34,263 nucleotides of DNA. Source: an uncultured Desulfofustis sp. (GTDB lineage: Bacteria > Desulfobacterota > Desulfobulbia > Desulfobulbales > Desulfocapsaceae). The DNA lies in contig CAJQNS010000087.1 in the NCBI GenBank assembly GCA_905479735.1, forward strand, positions 1 to 34,263, in the 5' to 3' direction. The notes under the pieces were generated by a model. The model had not been told where the DNA came from and did no database searches. It worked only from the letters and a program-made list of their open reading frames with translations. Within the stretch, counting starts at the first letter, position 1; the number at the start of each line of letters is the position of its first letter. The translations under genes and the position numbers were made by a program. This document shows, in pieces, positions 16,408-24,718 of this stretch.

Positions 16408-17214
16408 ATGCAGATGCCCTTCGTCGATGCCCATCTCCATCTGCAGGATCCCCGTTTCAAGGGTAAGGTCAACGAAGTAATAGGGCGAGCCAAGAACGCC
16501 GGTGTTGGCCTGTTGTTCTGCAACGCCATCAAAGAGGAAGATTGGTCGGAGGTCACCACTCTGGCTGCCGCCCACCGGGAGATCATACCTTTTTTAGGAA
16601 TTCACCCCTGGTTCAGCGACACTGCCGCCAGCGGCTGGCAGCACAGACTGATGGCAACTGCCGAAACTCTCGACCAGACCATTGGCATAGGCGAAACCGG
16701 CCTGGACCGGAGCTGCCGGATCGACTTCGACATTCAGCAGCGTCTGTTTGCCGGGCACCTGGAATTGGCCGCCGCTCGGAATTGGCCACTCTCTGTTCAC
16801 TGCGTTCAGGCTTGGGGTGCGCTTGCCGATATGCTGAGCACATTCAGTCTTCACCAGCCCCTGCCGCCTGTGTTGATCCACTCCTTCAACGGCTCAACCG
16901 AGATGATGAGAAGATTGACTGAACTCGGCTGCTATATTTCCTATTCTGAGGCGCTGGCCCAGCAGCAGACAAAGCTCCACCAAACTTTCACCCAGACGCC
17001 GCCTGAGTACCTGCTGCTGGAGACGGATGCCCCCTATGCAAAAAACCCTGATCGGAAAAAAGGGCCAAACAAAGACACGGTCAATGAGCCGTCCGACATG
17101 GTGGAACTCTACTGCCACGCCGCCAGACTGCTGCAGGTAGATACAGATGAACTCGTTACTCGAATCTGGAACAATGCAACGATTTTCACGAACCAGAATG
17201 CTGCTGGGTGCTGA
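16408..17214 (+). CDS. TatD-family metal-dependent hydrolase
   Basis: The 268-residue protein has the TatD order of metal ligands: VDAHLHLQD (His9, His11), GIHPWF, GETGLD, SVHC, IHSFNG and LLLETDAPY. TatD proteins are TIM-barrel deoxyribonucleases; this shorter-motif version belongs to the broad YcfH/YjjV group, so its exact substrate is open. The ATG at 16408 is preferred over upstream in-frame starts because it lies 2 bases after the permease stop and gives the family N-terminus. The 3' end overlaps tcdA, which indicates coupled translation. Confidence 0.9.
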   Translation: MQMPFVDAHLHLQDPRFKGKVNEVIGRAKNAGVGLLFCNAIKEEDWSEVTTLAAAHREIIPFLGIHPWFSDTAASGWQHRLMATAETLDQTIGIGETGLDRSCRIDFDIQQRLFAGHLELAAARNWPLSVHCVQAWGALADMLSTFSLHQPLPPVLIHSFNGSTEMMRRLTELGCYISYSEALAQQQTKLHQTFTQTPPEYLLLETDAPYAKNPDRKKGPNKDTVNEPSDMVELYCHAARLLQVDTDELVTRIWNNATIFTNQNAAGC

Positions 17215-17914
17215 GTCCTTTCAGCGCCTCAACCAGAGCCATGTGGCCGTGGTCGGGCTTGGAGCCGTCGGTGGTTATGCGCTGGAAGCCCTGGCAAGGA
17301 CGGGGGTCGGGCGACTGACCGTTGTCGATTTCGACACCATACAACCCACCAATATCAACCGTCAGATTTTGGCCTTGGAGTCAACCCTGGGGCGTTCAAA
17401 GGTGGCTGCAGCTGCCGATCGAATAAGTGACATCAATCCCTCCTGTCGGGTCGAGCCCCTTGATCTGTTCATCGATGATAGTACCGTTGAGGAAATATTC
17501 AGCCGCAGGCCCGATATTATCATTGATGCAATCGACTCTATGAATCCCAAGGTTCAGCTTCTCAGAGCCTGCTATTTGAGTGGCATACCGACATTATCCT
17601 CAATGGGCGCCGCTTTAAGGAAAGACCCGCTGGCCATTCGAGTAGGCGATCTGTCCGAATCGAACCATTGTCCACTGGCCAAGAGGATCAGAAAACGGCT
17701 CAGAAAGGACAATATCGTCTCGGGTATCACCTGCGTCTACTCTACCGAAAAGGTCGATTTCGACTATCGTCAGGAGATCGAGCCGGCCCAGATCGAAACC
17801 GGTATGGATAGGGGCAGAAAGAGAAATACTCTCGGCAGCCTGCCGACAATAACCGCGATTTTCGGTCTGGTACTGGCCAATGAGGTAATCAGACTGCTCA
17901 GCAGCAGACCATGA
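17174..17914 (+). CDS. tcdA: tRNA threonylcarbamoyladenosine dehydratase (E1-like)
   Basis: The product (246 residues from the ATG at 17174) is an E1-like ATP-dependent enzyme: MQRFSRTRMLLG at the start, nucleotide loop VVGLGAVGG (about 27-34), VDFDTIQPTNINRQ and DAIDSMNPKVQL. These fit TcdA/CsdL, which dehydrates t6A to cyclic t6A at position 37 of ANN-decoding tRNAs. ThiF/MoeB are excluded by the RFSRT start and the CPLAKRIRKRLRK segment typical of TcdA. An in-frame ATG at 17147 would add nine residues. It overlaps the TatD gene by 41 bases and thpR by an ATGA. Confidence 0.9.
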   Translation: MQRFSRTRMLLGAESFQRLNQSHVAVVGLGAVGGYALEALARTGVGRLTVVDFDTIQPTNINRQILALESTLGRSKVAAAADRISDINPSCRVEPLDLFIDDSTVEEIFSRRPDIIIDAIDSMNPKVQLLRACYLSGIPTLSSMGAALRKDPLAIRVGDLSESNHCPLAKRIRKRLRKDNIVSGITCVYSTEKVDFDYRQEIEPAQIETGMDRGRKRNTLGSLPTITAIFGLVLANEVIRLLSSRP

Positions 17915-18453
17915 TCAGACTTTTCATCGGCATACCCATCGCCTCCCATGTCCGTCAAATTCTGAGCAGCCTCGGAGCATCAATACCGGGGGCCAGGGCG
18001 GTCCCTGAAGACCAGATCCACCTTACCTTGCGATTTATCGGCGAAGTCGATGCCCTCACCTTTGGCGACATCAAAGACAGCCTCGAGGGACTGGATGCCC
18101 CATCCTTGACGCTGAGGATCAAGGGTACCGGTCATTTTCCACCCCGTGGACAGCCGAGGGTGCTGTGGGCGGGAGTCGATCCGGCCGGGGATGTCATCAT
18201 TCTGCGCAACCGCGTCAATAATCGACTCAGCCTCTGCGGAATTAAACCTGAGCAGCGAAAATTTCACCCCCATGTCACCCTGGCCAGACTGAAAAACAGC
18301 CCACCACAGAGGGTTGCCGGTTTCCTGGCTGCCAACGCGCAGCTGCAGTCGCCTCCCTTCAGCGTGGACAAGGTCCATCTCTATTCAAGCACCCTGCACC
18401 CCAAGGGCGCTCTGCACCGTGTCGAAGCAGTCTATCCCCTGGCAGGCCCCTGA
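17911..18453 (+). CDS. thpR: RNA 2',3'-cyclic phosphodiesterase
   Basis: The 180-residue protein has the two HxTx catalytic motifs of the 2H phosphoesterase (LigT) family: His37-Leu-Thr39-Leu in QIHLTLRFIGE and His121-Val-Thr123-Leu in HPHVTLARLK, plus MIRLFIGIPI as the typical start. ThpR hydrolyses 2',3'-cyclic phosphate ends of RNA. Its ATG overlaps the tcdA stop (ATGA), so tatD, tcdA and thpR appear to be one RNA-related operon. Its last 22 bases overlap the convergent EamA gene. Confidence 0.93.
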   Translation: MIRLFIGIPIASHVRQILSSLGASIPGARAVPEDQIHLTLRFIGEVDALTFGDIKDSLEGLDAPSLTLRIKGTGHFPPRGQPRVLWAGVDPAGDVIILRNRVNNRLSLCGIKPEQRKFHPHVTLARLKNSPPQRVAGFLAANAQLQSPPFSVDKVHLYSSTLHPKGALHRVEAVYPLAGP

Positions 18454-19373
18454 TTATCAACGGCCCCTTTGTCTGTTTCCGGCGAGGTCGGCAGCAGTAG
18501 CAGCATTGCCGCCAGCGTCAGCAGAATTCCCGGAATAACAGGCAGAGGCGGCCAACCACGGCCGAGCAGATAATTCAACACCATAACCAGTAAAGGGTAG
18601 AGGTAGGAGTATGATATCGTGCGTGTCGGACCGATAATTCTGGTTGCATATTGGGTAGAATAAAAACTGATCACCGTGGAGAACAGAGCCAGGTAGACAA
18701 TCCACAGCCAGGTGGACGAGGGGACCCCAGTCAGTGAAACTCGGGCCAGAACCTTTACCGTGCCCGGCAGCAGCCAGAGACAGCCGGTAACCAGTACCCA
18801 GAAGGTCATCACCTCCATCGGCTCATCACGATGCAAGAGTTTGACCAGAGGAGTATAGAGGGCCATGGCCAGACACCCCCCGAAGAAAATAAGATCCCCA
18901 CGGTTCCAGGCCAGTGCTCTCAGCTGCTGCAGATCACCCTCAAAAATCACCCAGATCGCCCCAATAAGACCTGCAATAATGGCAAGCAGCAGGCTGAGGC
19001 TCAGCCGTTCACGATTGATAATTCCCGCATACACTGCTGAAATTGCTGGAACCAGGGTAAACAGGACACTGATATTGAGCGAAGTGGTAAAGCGCAGAGA
19101 AAAAAACATGGCCCAGAAGAACAGAACCAGACAGCCGCTGATTGCAGCATAGCGCCCCAGGGAGGACACCGAAATCACCAAGCCGTGCTTCACCCAGATA
19201 AGCGGCAGCAGGAGTAAGACTGCCAGGAGAAATCTTATGAAGGTCAGAGCGATTGGATCGAGGGTATCGGTGATAAATTCAGCCACGATGAAAGAGGTCG
19301 AAACCAGCGTAGTGCTAAACAATAAGAGCAGATGGACACGGGCCTGAAAAGGTTTTTGGGGAATTTTTATCAA
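18432..19373 (-). CDS. DMT-superfamily (EamA) transporter
   Basis: The 313-residue protein has about ten hydrophobic segments in two repeats (for example FSTTLVSTSFIVAEFI, AISGCLVLFFWAMFFSL, WLWIVYLALFSTVISFYS, LYPLLVMVLNYLLG), the EamA pattern of inner-membrane metabolite exporters. The repeat signature ALTFIRFLLAVLLLLPL is visible early. The start is a TTG at 19373, as no ATG occurs in the conserved N-terminal region. It stands alone, convergent with thpR and divergent from folA. Substrate is unknown. Confidence 0.87.
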   Translation of the reverse strand: MIKIPQKPFQARVHLLLLFSTTLVSTSFIVAEFITDTLDPIALTFIRFLLAVLLLLPLIWVKHGLVISVSSLGRYAAISGCLVLFFWAMFFSLRFTTSLNISVLFTLVPAISAVYAGIINRERLSLSLLLAIIAGLIGAIWVIFEGDLQQLRALAWNRGDLIFFGGCLAMALYTPLVKLLHRDEPMEVMTFWVLVTGCLWLLPGTVKVLARVSLTGVPSSTWLWIVYLALFSTVISFYSTQYATRIIGPTRTISYSYLYPLLVMVLNYLLGRGWPPLPVIPGILLTLAAMLLLLPTSPETDKGAVDNQGPARG

Positions 19374-19437
19374 GGTAGTATCAGGTTGAAAATGTGCGCT
19401 GAATGAGAATCGAGGTTTTTCTGCCCAACGGTCAACA

Positions 19438-19466
19438 TTGCGTCAAATACCGTCTGACACTATAGT
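19438..19466 (+). promoter_or_regulatory. Candidate sigma-70 promoter for folA
   Basis: TTGCGT (19438-19443) and TATAGT (19461-19466) are spaced by exactly 17 bases and lie about 65 bases upstream of the folA start. Resemblance to consensus only. Confidence 0.5.
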
Positions 19467-19528
19467 AAGAGACATTATTCAATCTGCAAAAGAGAATCTG
19501 AGCTGTTTAAAATCCGGGAGAGAGAATT

Positions 19529-20005
19529 ATGGCGCAAGTTATTATAATCGTTGCCGTAGCCAAAAACAACGTCATCGGCCGTGACGGCACCCTGCCCTGG
19601 CACCTGCCCTCGGACCTGCTCCATTTTAAAAAGACGACCATGGGATGTCCCCTGATCATGGGACGCAAGACCTATGAATCGATCGGCAGGCCACTGCCTG
19701 GCCGGGACAATGTGGTCCTGACGCGGGACGCATCGCTTGATTTACCGGGATGTGTTGTGGTGCACTCGCTGGCAGAAGCCATCGAACACTGTCGAGGTGA
19801 AGAGAAAGTCTTCATCATCGGCGGGGCTGAAATTTTCCGGATCGCCCTGCCGATGACCGATACCATCATTGTCACCGCCCTCGAAAGAGACGTGGAAGGT
19901 GATGTCTATCTCGACCCCATCGATCCCAGCCAGTTCAAAATTGTCGACCAGCAGCATTGTGACGAAGAGGAACCCTACCAAATCATCAGATACGAGCGAA
20001 TTTAA
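19529..20005 (+). CDS. folA: Dihydrofolate reductase
   Basis: The 158-residue protein has the DHFR pattern: IVAVAKNNVIGRDGTLPWHLPSDL with the catalytic acid Asp29, then MGRKTYESIGRPLPGRDNVVLTR and IIGGAEIFRIALP. It reduces 7,8-dihydrofolate to tetrahydrofolate with NADPH. A GGGAGAGAG ribosome-binding site precedes the ATG. No thymidylate synthase gene is adjacent, so it is monocistronic here. Confidence 0.97.
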   Translation: MAQVIIIVAVAKNNVIGRDGTLPWHLPSDLLHFKKTTMGCPLIMGRKTYESIGRPLPGRDNVVLTRDASLDLPGCVVVHSLAEAIEHCRGEEKVFIIGGAEIFRIALPMTDTIIVTALERDVEGDVYLDPIDPSQFKIVDQQHCDEEEPYQIIRYERI

Positions 20006-20256
20006 TACCACAGGCCACGGAAAAACCCTTAGATGACAAAGGGATGGCGCAGACAGCTTAAAAAAAGGCCGGACCATGGACAGCACACATGGCGAGCGGT
20101 AAACCGTTAAACCACCGTGTAGTACTCATCTGCACCTACCTCGTAAAAAGCTCTTTCGGCTGTTCTTCAAGCCGCCTGGTTGCTCCTCAAATTAGTCAAT
20201 TGGATAATTCTGCACCTTACCAGCAGCGTCTTTTGGAGCTCCGGTTGAAAACCTGA

Positions 20257-20285
20257 TTGACAAACAAAAACAGCCCTATTAGTGT
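20257..20285 (+). promoter_or_regulatory. Candidate promoter of the LacI-family gene
   Basis: A consensus -35 TTGACA (20257-20262) is followed after 17 bases by TAGTGT (20280-20285) as a weak -10. The -10 overlaps the palindromic operator, so a bound repressor would block RNA polymerase. Confidence 0.5.
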
Positions 20286-20298
20286 AACGATACACTAA
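20279..20298. promoter_or_regulatory. Palindromic LacI-family operator
   Basis: TTAGTGTA-ACGA-TACACTAA has perfect 8-base arms and a central CG, the hallmark of LacI/GalR-family operators. It lies 28 bases before the start codon of the LacI-family gene, which suggests autoregulation. A weaker related site occurs at about 26842-26861. Confidence 0.8.
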
Positions 20299-20326
20299 GT
20301 CTTATCCTTCACCCTGGGAAACCGGT

Positions 20327-21385
20327 ATGGCCAAAACAACCATTGCCGACGTCGCCCGTCTGGCAGATGTTTCTGCAAGCAGTGTTTCCAATTTATTGAA
20401 CGGCAGATCGCAGCGCATGCGGCCGGCCACCCAGGAACGTATACAGAACGCCATCGAAGCGCTTGGTTTTACGCCCAGTCTGGCCGCCCGGCAACTCAAA
20501 ACCGGACACTCCCCTTTCATCGGCCTCATCGTCCCCTCCGTGGCCGATCCTTTTTTTGGATGCTTTGCCCGGTATGTCGAGGAAGAGGCATCGGAAAAAG
20601 GCTACCAGGTGCTTTTGGGCAACAGCGACCGAAACAGTGATCGTGAAAAGAGGTATGCAGAAATGTTGTGGGGCTCTGGAGTACGCGGTATCATCTTCGG
20701 CTCTTCACTGGTTAAGTTCGATCATCTCGCCGATCTCTACCGGGAAGGAATGCACTTCGTTTCCTTTTATCGATCGGCCCACAGTGGTGCTCAGTTCATT
20801 GCCGACAGTATTGGGGTAGACAATATTCAGGCAACCCGATTGCTTACCAAACACCTTCTGGCTCTAGGTCACCGGAGAATCGGCTTTGTTTCCGGCCCGA
20901 CCGATATGATCTGTCGCCTGGACCGCCTCGAGGGTTTTTACAAAACTCTTGAGGAAGCAAATATCAGTATCGATAAACAGCTCGTCTGGGAAGGAGCAAA
21001 TGGCGATTTTGGCTCCACTTCATTCATAGAACTCGGCAGGCAGGGTGCCCACTATCTGCTCAGTCTGTCCGAGCCCCCATCGGCAATTATCGCCATCAAC
21101 GATATGCACGCCTTTGGGGTATATGCCGGGGCCCGGGATCTGGGCGTCAAAGTTCCAGAGGATCTTTCGGTGGCAGGCATTGATGATATCATGTTATCAG
21201 CTGTCTCGGTTACCCCGTTGACCACTATAAAACAGCCAATTCGCGATATCGCCCGCCTGTCGGTGGAGCGGCTTATCGATCGACTGGAAAATGACAGCGC
21301 CCAGGAGCCAGTCCACCTGATGCTTCCATCCAGCCTTATAGTACGCGAGTCGACCAGCCGTTATGCTGGGAGGCCGGCCCGCTGA
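20327..21385 (+). CDS. LacI-family transcriptional regulator, probable uronate-catabolism repressor
   Basis: The 352-residue protein has a LacI HTH at residues 4-55 (TIADVARLADVSASSVSNLLNG, then the hinge helix SLAARQLKTG) and a periplasmic-binding-protein-like sensor domain (FIGLIVPSVADPFFG, RIGFVSGP, ALIAINDMHAFGV-like segment, VAGIDDI). Such repressors bind a pathway sugar or sugar acid and release DNA. The gene sits just ahead of the TRAP transporter genes, so its effector is probably a uronate or a derived keto-acid; that is inferred from position. The operator in its own promoter points to self-regulation. Confidence 0.93.
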   Translation: MAKTTIADVARLADVSASSVSNLLNGRSQRMRPATQERIQNAIEALGFTPSLAARQLKTGHSPFIGLIVPSVADPFFGCFARYVEEEASEKGYQVLLGNSDRNSDREKRYAEMLWGSGVRGIIFGSSLVKFDHLADLYREGMHFVSFYRSAHSGAQFIADSIGVDNIQATRLLTKHLLALGHRRIGFVSGPTDMICRLDRLEGFYKTLEEANISIDKQLVWEGANGDFGSTSFIELGRQGAHYLLSLSEPPSAIIAINDMHAFGVYAGARDLGVKVPEDLSVAGIDDIMLSAVSVTPLTTIKQPIRDIARLSVERLIDRLENDSAQEPVHLMLPSSLIVRESTSRYAGRPAR

Positions 21386-21648
21386 GGATATGAGAGAATG
21401 TTGACTGAAAGAGCGGCGGACCCTGGACTGAGCCAGACCTACCCCACCCGTTTACCAGGATCTAACTCCGATAAAACGACTAATCAGTGGGGGCCGCAGA
21501 ATACCAACACTCAAAAAAAGGAGGGAATATCAGGGTTGTAAGGTTGTAAATTCTGTTGCACGGATCCGTTCAATCGACCATAGTTGAACAGGGATCGTTT
21601 TCAATTCCCAAACTGGGGGATTCCCCTCATAACAAGATGGAGGAGATT

Positions 21649-22635
21649 ATGAGATTTATGTCAAAAGTTACCCTTGCAATCGCCGCAACGGCACTGCTCA
21701 TTGGTTTCTCGTTTTCCGCGCAAGCAAAGGAATGGCGCGGCTGGAACATCCACGTCGCCGGCTATCCGAACACAGTGGCTATGGACAAATTTGCTGAGCT
21801 TCTGAAAGAAAAATCCGGCGGCAAAATGACTGTTAAGATGTATCACGCCGGAACGCTTGGCAGCCAGCCGGACGCCATCGAGCAGGTCCGTGCCGGAGCG
21901 CTTGAAATAGGCAACTTCAACCTCGGCCCTCTGGGCCCGATCGTGCCGGAGGCAAATGTTGTTTCTCTGCCTTTCATTTTCAAAGACGTCGATCACATGT
22001 GGCGGGTACTCGATGGTAAAGCCGGCGATATGATCAACGAAGGCATGTCCAAATACGGAATCGTCCCACTGGCCTGGTATGATGCCGGTGCGCGTTCATT
22101 CTACAACTCCAAGAAGGCCATCATGAAGCCCGAAGATGTAACTGGTCTGAAAGTCCGGGTCATGAACAACGATCTCTATTCCGGAATGATTGCAGCCCTG
22201 GGCGGCAATCCCTCCCCGATGGCTTTTGCAGAGGTATACCAGTCATTGAAAACCGGTGTTGTTGACGGCGCGGAAAACAACTATCCGTCCTATGAGTCGA
22301 CCGGTCATTTCGAGGTCGCTGGTTTTTACTCGAACTCCCAGCATCTGATTATCCCCGAGACCCTGTGTATCAATACCGATGTGTACAACGCCCTCTCACC
22401 GGAAGATCAGAAAATCCTGAAGGAAGCGGCTGTTGAATCCGCGATGCTGCAGCGCCAGCTCTGGAAAGAGCGGGAGAAAGCCAGTAAGATGAAGGTTGAG
22501 GCAGGCGGATCCACCATCAATGAGATCCCCGACAAGAGTGGGTTCCAGGCAGCGATGAAGCCGGTTTACGAAAAATTCCTGGCTGACAACCCCAACCTGA
22601 AACCGCTGGTCGAGATGATCCAGAACACTCCTTGA
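21649..22635 (+). CDS. TRAP transporter substrate-binding protein (DctP family)
   Basis: The 328-residue protein starts at an ATG placed 5 bases after GGAGG and has a Sec signal peptide ending FSAQA (cleavage after residue 26). The mature part follows the DctP pattern: MDKFAELLKEKSGGKMTVKMYHAGTLG, GLKVRVMNN with the carboxylate-binding Arg170, and FAEVYQSLKTGVVDGAENN. DctP proteins capture organic acids in the periplasm; Arg170 salt-bridges the carboxylate. The surrounding catabolic genes make hexuronate or unsaturated uronate the likely ligand (inference). A terminator-like hairpin separates it from the permease genes. Confidence 0.94.
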   Translation: MRFMSKVTLAIAATALLIGFSFSAQAKEWRGWNIHVAGYPNTVAMDKFAELLKEKSGGKMTVKMYHAGTLGSQPDAIEQVRAGALEIGNFNLGPLGPIVPEANVVSLPFIFKDVDHMWRVLDGKAGDMINEGMSKYGIVPLAWYDAGARSFYNSKKAIMKPEDVTGLKVRVMNNDLYSGMIAALGGNPSPMAFAEVYQSLKTGVVDGAENNYPSYESTGHFEVAGFYSNSQHLIIPETLCINTDVYNALSPEDQKILKEAAVESAMLQRQLWKEREKASKMKVEAGGSTINEIPDKSGFQAAMKPVYEKFLADNPNLKPLVEMIQNTP

Positions 22636-22658
22636 TGTAGTTCTGAGTACATCCGTCG

Positions 22659-22705
22659 CATCGATACCTCCTGCTTTTTGTTAGAGGGGGTATCGATGTT
22701 TTTTT
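22659..22705 (+). terminator. Strong hairpin with T-tract between TRAP binding-protein and permease genes
   Basis: CATCGATACCTCC (22659-22671) pairs with GGGGGTATCGATG (22686-22698) to give a 13-base-pair stem with one G-U pair and a 14-base loop, followed by seven Ts. This is a canonical intrinsic terminator inside the operon. It would let the binding protein be made in excess over the permease subunits. Confidence 0.9.
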
Positions 22706-22748
22706 CTCATCAACACGGATAAAAGAAAATTTTCTCGGGTATCAAAGC

Positions 22749-23273
22749 ATGACCACAGACAATTCCTCAAACTCCGGTTCCCTTTCTGCCTACGACAGAT
22801 TACTGAACCTGATCAGTGACATTAATATTGCCGTCTGCAGTGTCATGCTGGTCACCTTGACCGTGATTTTCGGCTGGCTGGTGTTTGGCAGATATGTGCT
22901 CAATGCCACTCCGACCTGGGTCGAGCAGGTGTCACTGCTTTTGATCGTCTATATCGGTTTTCTCGGCGCCTCGGTCGGCATCCATAAAAAAACCCACCTG
23001 GGTGTGTCGATGTTTCGCGAGCTCAGTCCGCGTCCGGTACAGCGGGTTTTTGAGTTTTTATCGTATATAATCATGACCGCATTCGGCCTGACGATGGCCT
23101 TCTATGGTTACAAACTGACCCTTTTTCGATGGCCGAATGAAATCCCTCTGATCCATGTGACGGATGGTTTGCGAGCCATACCGATCATGATAAGCGGTGT
23201 TTTCATCGTGCTTTTTTCCATCGGGCATCTCATCCATTTTTTTAACGGAACCGACACAGAAGAAACATTATAA
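22749..23273 (+). CDS. TRAP transporter small permease (DctQ family)
   Basis: The 174-residue protein has four hydrophobic segments (ISDINIAVCSVMLVTLTVIF, VSLLLIVYIGFLGASVGI, FLSYIIMTAFGLTMAFYGY, PIMISGVFIVLFSIGHLIHF) and the DctQ signature RYVLNATPTWVEQVSLLLIVYIGFLGAS in the middle, with KTHLGVSMF. It forms the inner-membrane complex with DctM. It lies 18 bases ahead of the large permease gene. Confidence 0.93.
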   Translation: MTTDNSSNSGSLSAYDRLLNLISDINIAVCSVMLVTLTVIFGWLVFGRYVLNATPTWVEQVSLLLIVYIGFLGASVGIHKKTHLGVSMFRELSPRPVQRVFEFLSYIIMTAFGLTMAFYGYKLTLFRWPNEIPLIHVTDGLRAIPIMISGVFIVLFSIGHLIHFFNGTDTEETL

Positions 23274-23291
23274 ACCGGAGTTTTCTGCCAT

Positions 23292-24572
23292 ATGGGCCTT
23301 CTTATCTTATTAGGAATATTTGCGTTTTGTGTGGTAATCGGCATGCCGGTGGCCTTTGCTTTAGGGGTTGCCGCCGTATCAGCCTTTTTCTACGAAGGCT
23401 TGCCGATGATGATCGCTTTCCAGCGTATCATCTCCGGTATATCGATTTTTGCTCTGATGGCGATTCCGTTTTTCATTTTTGCCGGTGAGTTGATGTTCCA
23501 TGGCGGCATCGCCATGCGGCTGGTCCGCTTTGCTTCAAGTGCCGTCGGCTCCATGCGCGGCGGTCTTGGCATCGTCAATGTGTTTTCATCAATGCTCTTC
23601 GGTGGTATCTCGGGTTCTGCAATTGCCGATATCTCAGCCCTGGGCTCCATCCTGATCCCGGTGATGAAAGAAAAAGGCTATGATGACGATTACGCCGTCA
23701 ATGTGACGGTAACCTCTTCGCTGGCGGGAATCATCATCCCGCCGAGCCACAACATGATCATTTACGCGGTGGCGGCCGGTGGTGGGATCTCCATTTCAAA
23801 ACTGTTCCTGGCTGGTTTTATTCCCGGGATGCTGATGTGTATGTGTCTTGCGGTGGTTGCCTACTTCGTGGCCGTCAAGCGGGGCTATGCCTCCGAAACC
23901 TTTCCCGGCATGCTCATCCTGGTCCAGCACTTCTTTCTGGCCCTGCCCGGGCTGATGACTGCGGTAATCATCGTCGGCGGCGTACTCAGCGGTATCTTCA
24001 CCGTCACCGAATCTGGCGCCTTTGGTACGATCTACGCCTTTCTGGTGACGATCATCGTTTACCGTTCACTGACCTGGGAGAAATTCAAGCTGGCGGTGGT
24101 CAACTCGGTCAAGACCACTTCCATGGTGATGATTCTGATTGCCTGCGCCGGTGCCTTCGCCTACCTGCTGACCTTCTACCAGGTGCCTGAAAAGATGGCC
24201 GGGTTGTTGACGAGTATCTCAGAAAACCCGATTGCTATACTTTTAATGATCAACCTGGTGCTGCTGCTGCTCGGCATGATTATGGATATGGCCGCGCTGA
24301 TTCTGATCTGCACCCCAATTTTTCTGCCGGTCGCCATCTCGATTGGCATCGATCCCTATCAGTTCGGTATGATCCTGCTGATCAACCTGGGACTTGGGCT
24401 CTGCACCCCGCCGGTGGGGGCCTGTCTGTTTGTAGGCTGTGCGGTTGGCAAGGTGAAGCTGGAGGATGCGGTAAAGACGATCTGGCCGTTTTATATAGGC
24501 ATTCTGGTGGCCTTGATGCTCGTCTCATTCGTACCCGCCATTTCGATGACCCTGCCGAATCTACTCAACTGA
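23292..24572 (+). CDS. TRAP transporter large permease (DctM family)
   Basis: The 426-residue protein has about twelve hydrophobic segments and the DctM features: GMPVAFALGVAA near the start, PFFIFAGELMFHGGIAMRLV, FGGISGSAIADISALGSILIPVM, AGIIIPPSHNMIIYAVAAGG and a second repeat GLGLCTPPVGACLFVGCAVGKVKLEDA. Transport by TRAP systems is driven by sodium ions. Length and motifs are complete. It is the last gene of the TRAP unit; the next gene is convergent after 146 bases. Confidence 0.95.
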   Translation: MGLLILLGIFAFCVVIGMPVAFALGVAAVSAFFYEGLPMMIAFQRIISGISIFALMAIPFFIFAGELMFHGGIAMRLVRFASSAVGSMRGGLGIVNVFSSMLFGGISGSAIADISALGSILIPVMKEKGYDDDYAVNVTVTSSLAGIIIPPSHNMIIYAVAAGGGISISKLFLAGFIPGMLMCMCLAVVAYFVAVKRGYASETFPGMLILVQHFFLALPGLMTAVIIVGGVLSGIFTVTESGAFGTIYAFLVTIIVYRSLTWEKFKLAVVNSVKTTSMVMILIACAGAFAYLLTFYQVPEKMAGLLTSISENPIAILLMINLVLLLLGMIMDMAALILICTPIFLPVAISIGIDPYQFGMILLINLGLGLCTPPVGACLFVGCAVGKVKLEDAVKTIWPFYIGILVALMLVSFVPAISMTLPNLLN

Positions 24573-24718
24573 TTCAGTATATCGAAATGAAGCGGCTGGG
24601 AGAAAAATCCTGATCCACTCCAGATGGTTTGGTCTTCTCACAGGTACCTTGGTATCGTGAAAAAGTGGGGTCATCGCTCAACTTCAAGGTGCGGGCGACA
24701 GTATTGTAAGGGTGACCC

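Larger units (their letters stand above)
20006..20326. other. Regulatory intergenic region between folA and the LacI-family gene
   Basis: This 321-base region has no credible gene. Its right end holds a promoter-like element and a palindromic operator (20257-20298). A small hairpin CGGCT/AGCCG occurs at 20157-20174 without a T-tract, and a CCCTT...AAGGG pairing just after folA is too weak to be called a terminator. Nothing else was recognised. Confidence 0.5.

Noticed and set aside
20157-20174. CGGCT/AGCCG hairpin downstream of folA
   Set aside because: The stem has only five pairs and no T-tract follows, so it cannot be called a terminator.
21514-21540. AGGAGG ribosome-binding-like sequence before the TRAP binding-protein gene
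   Set aside because: No start codon with an open frame follows; the real start at 21649 has its own GGAGG.
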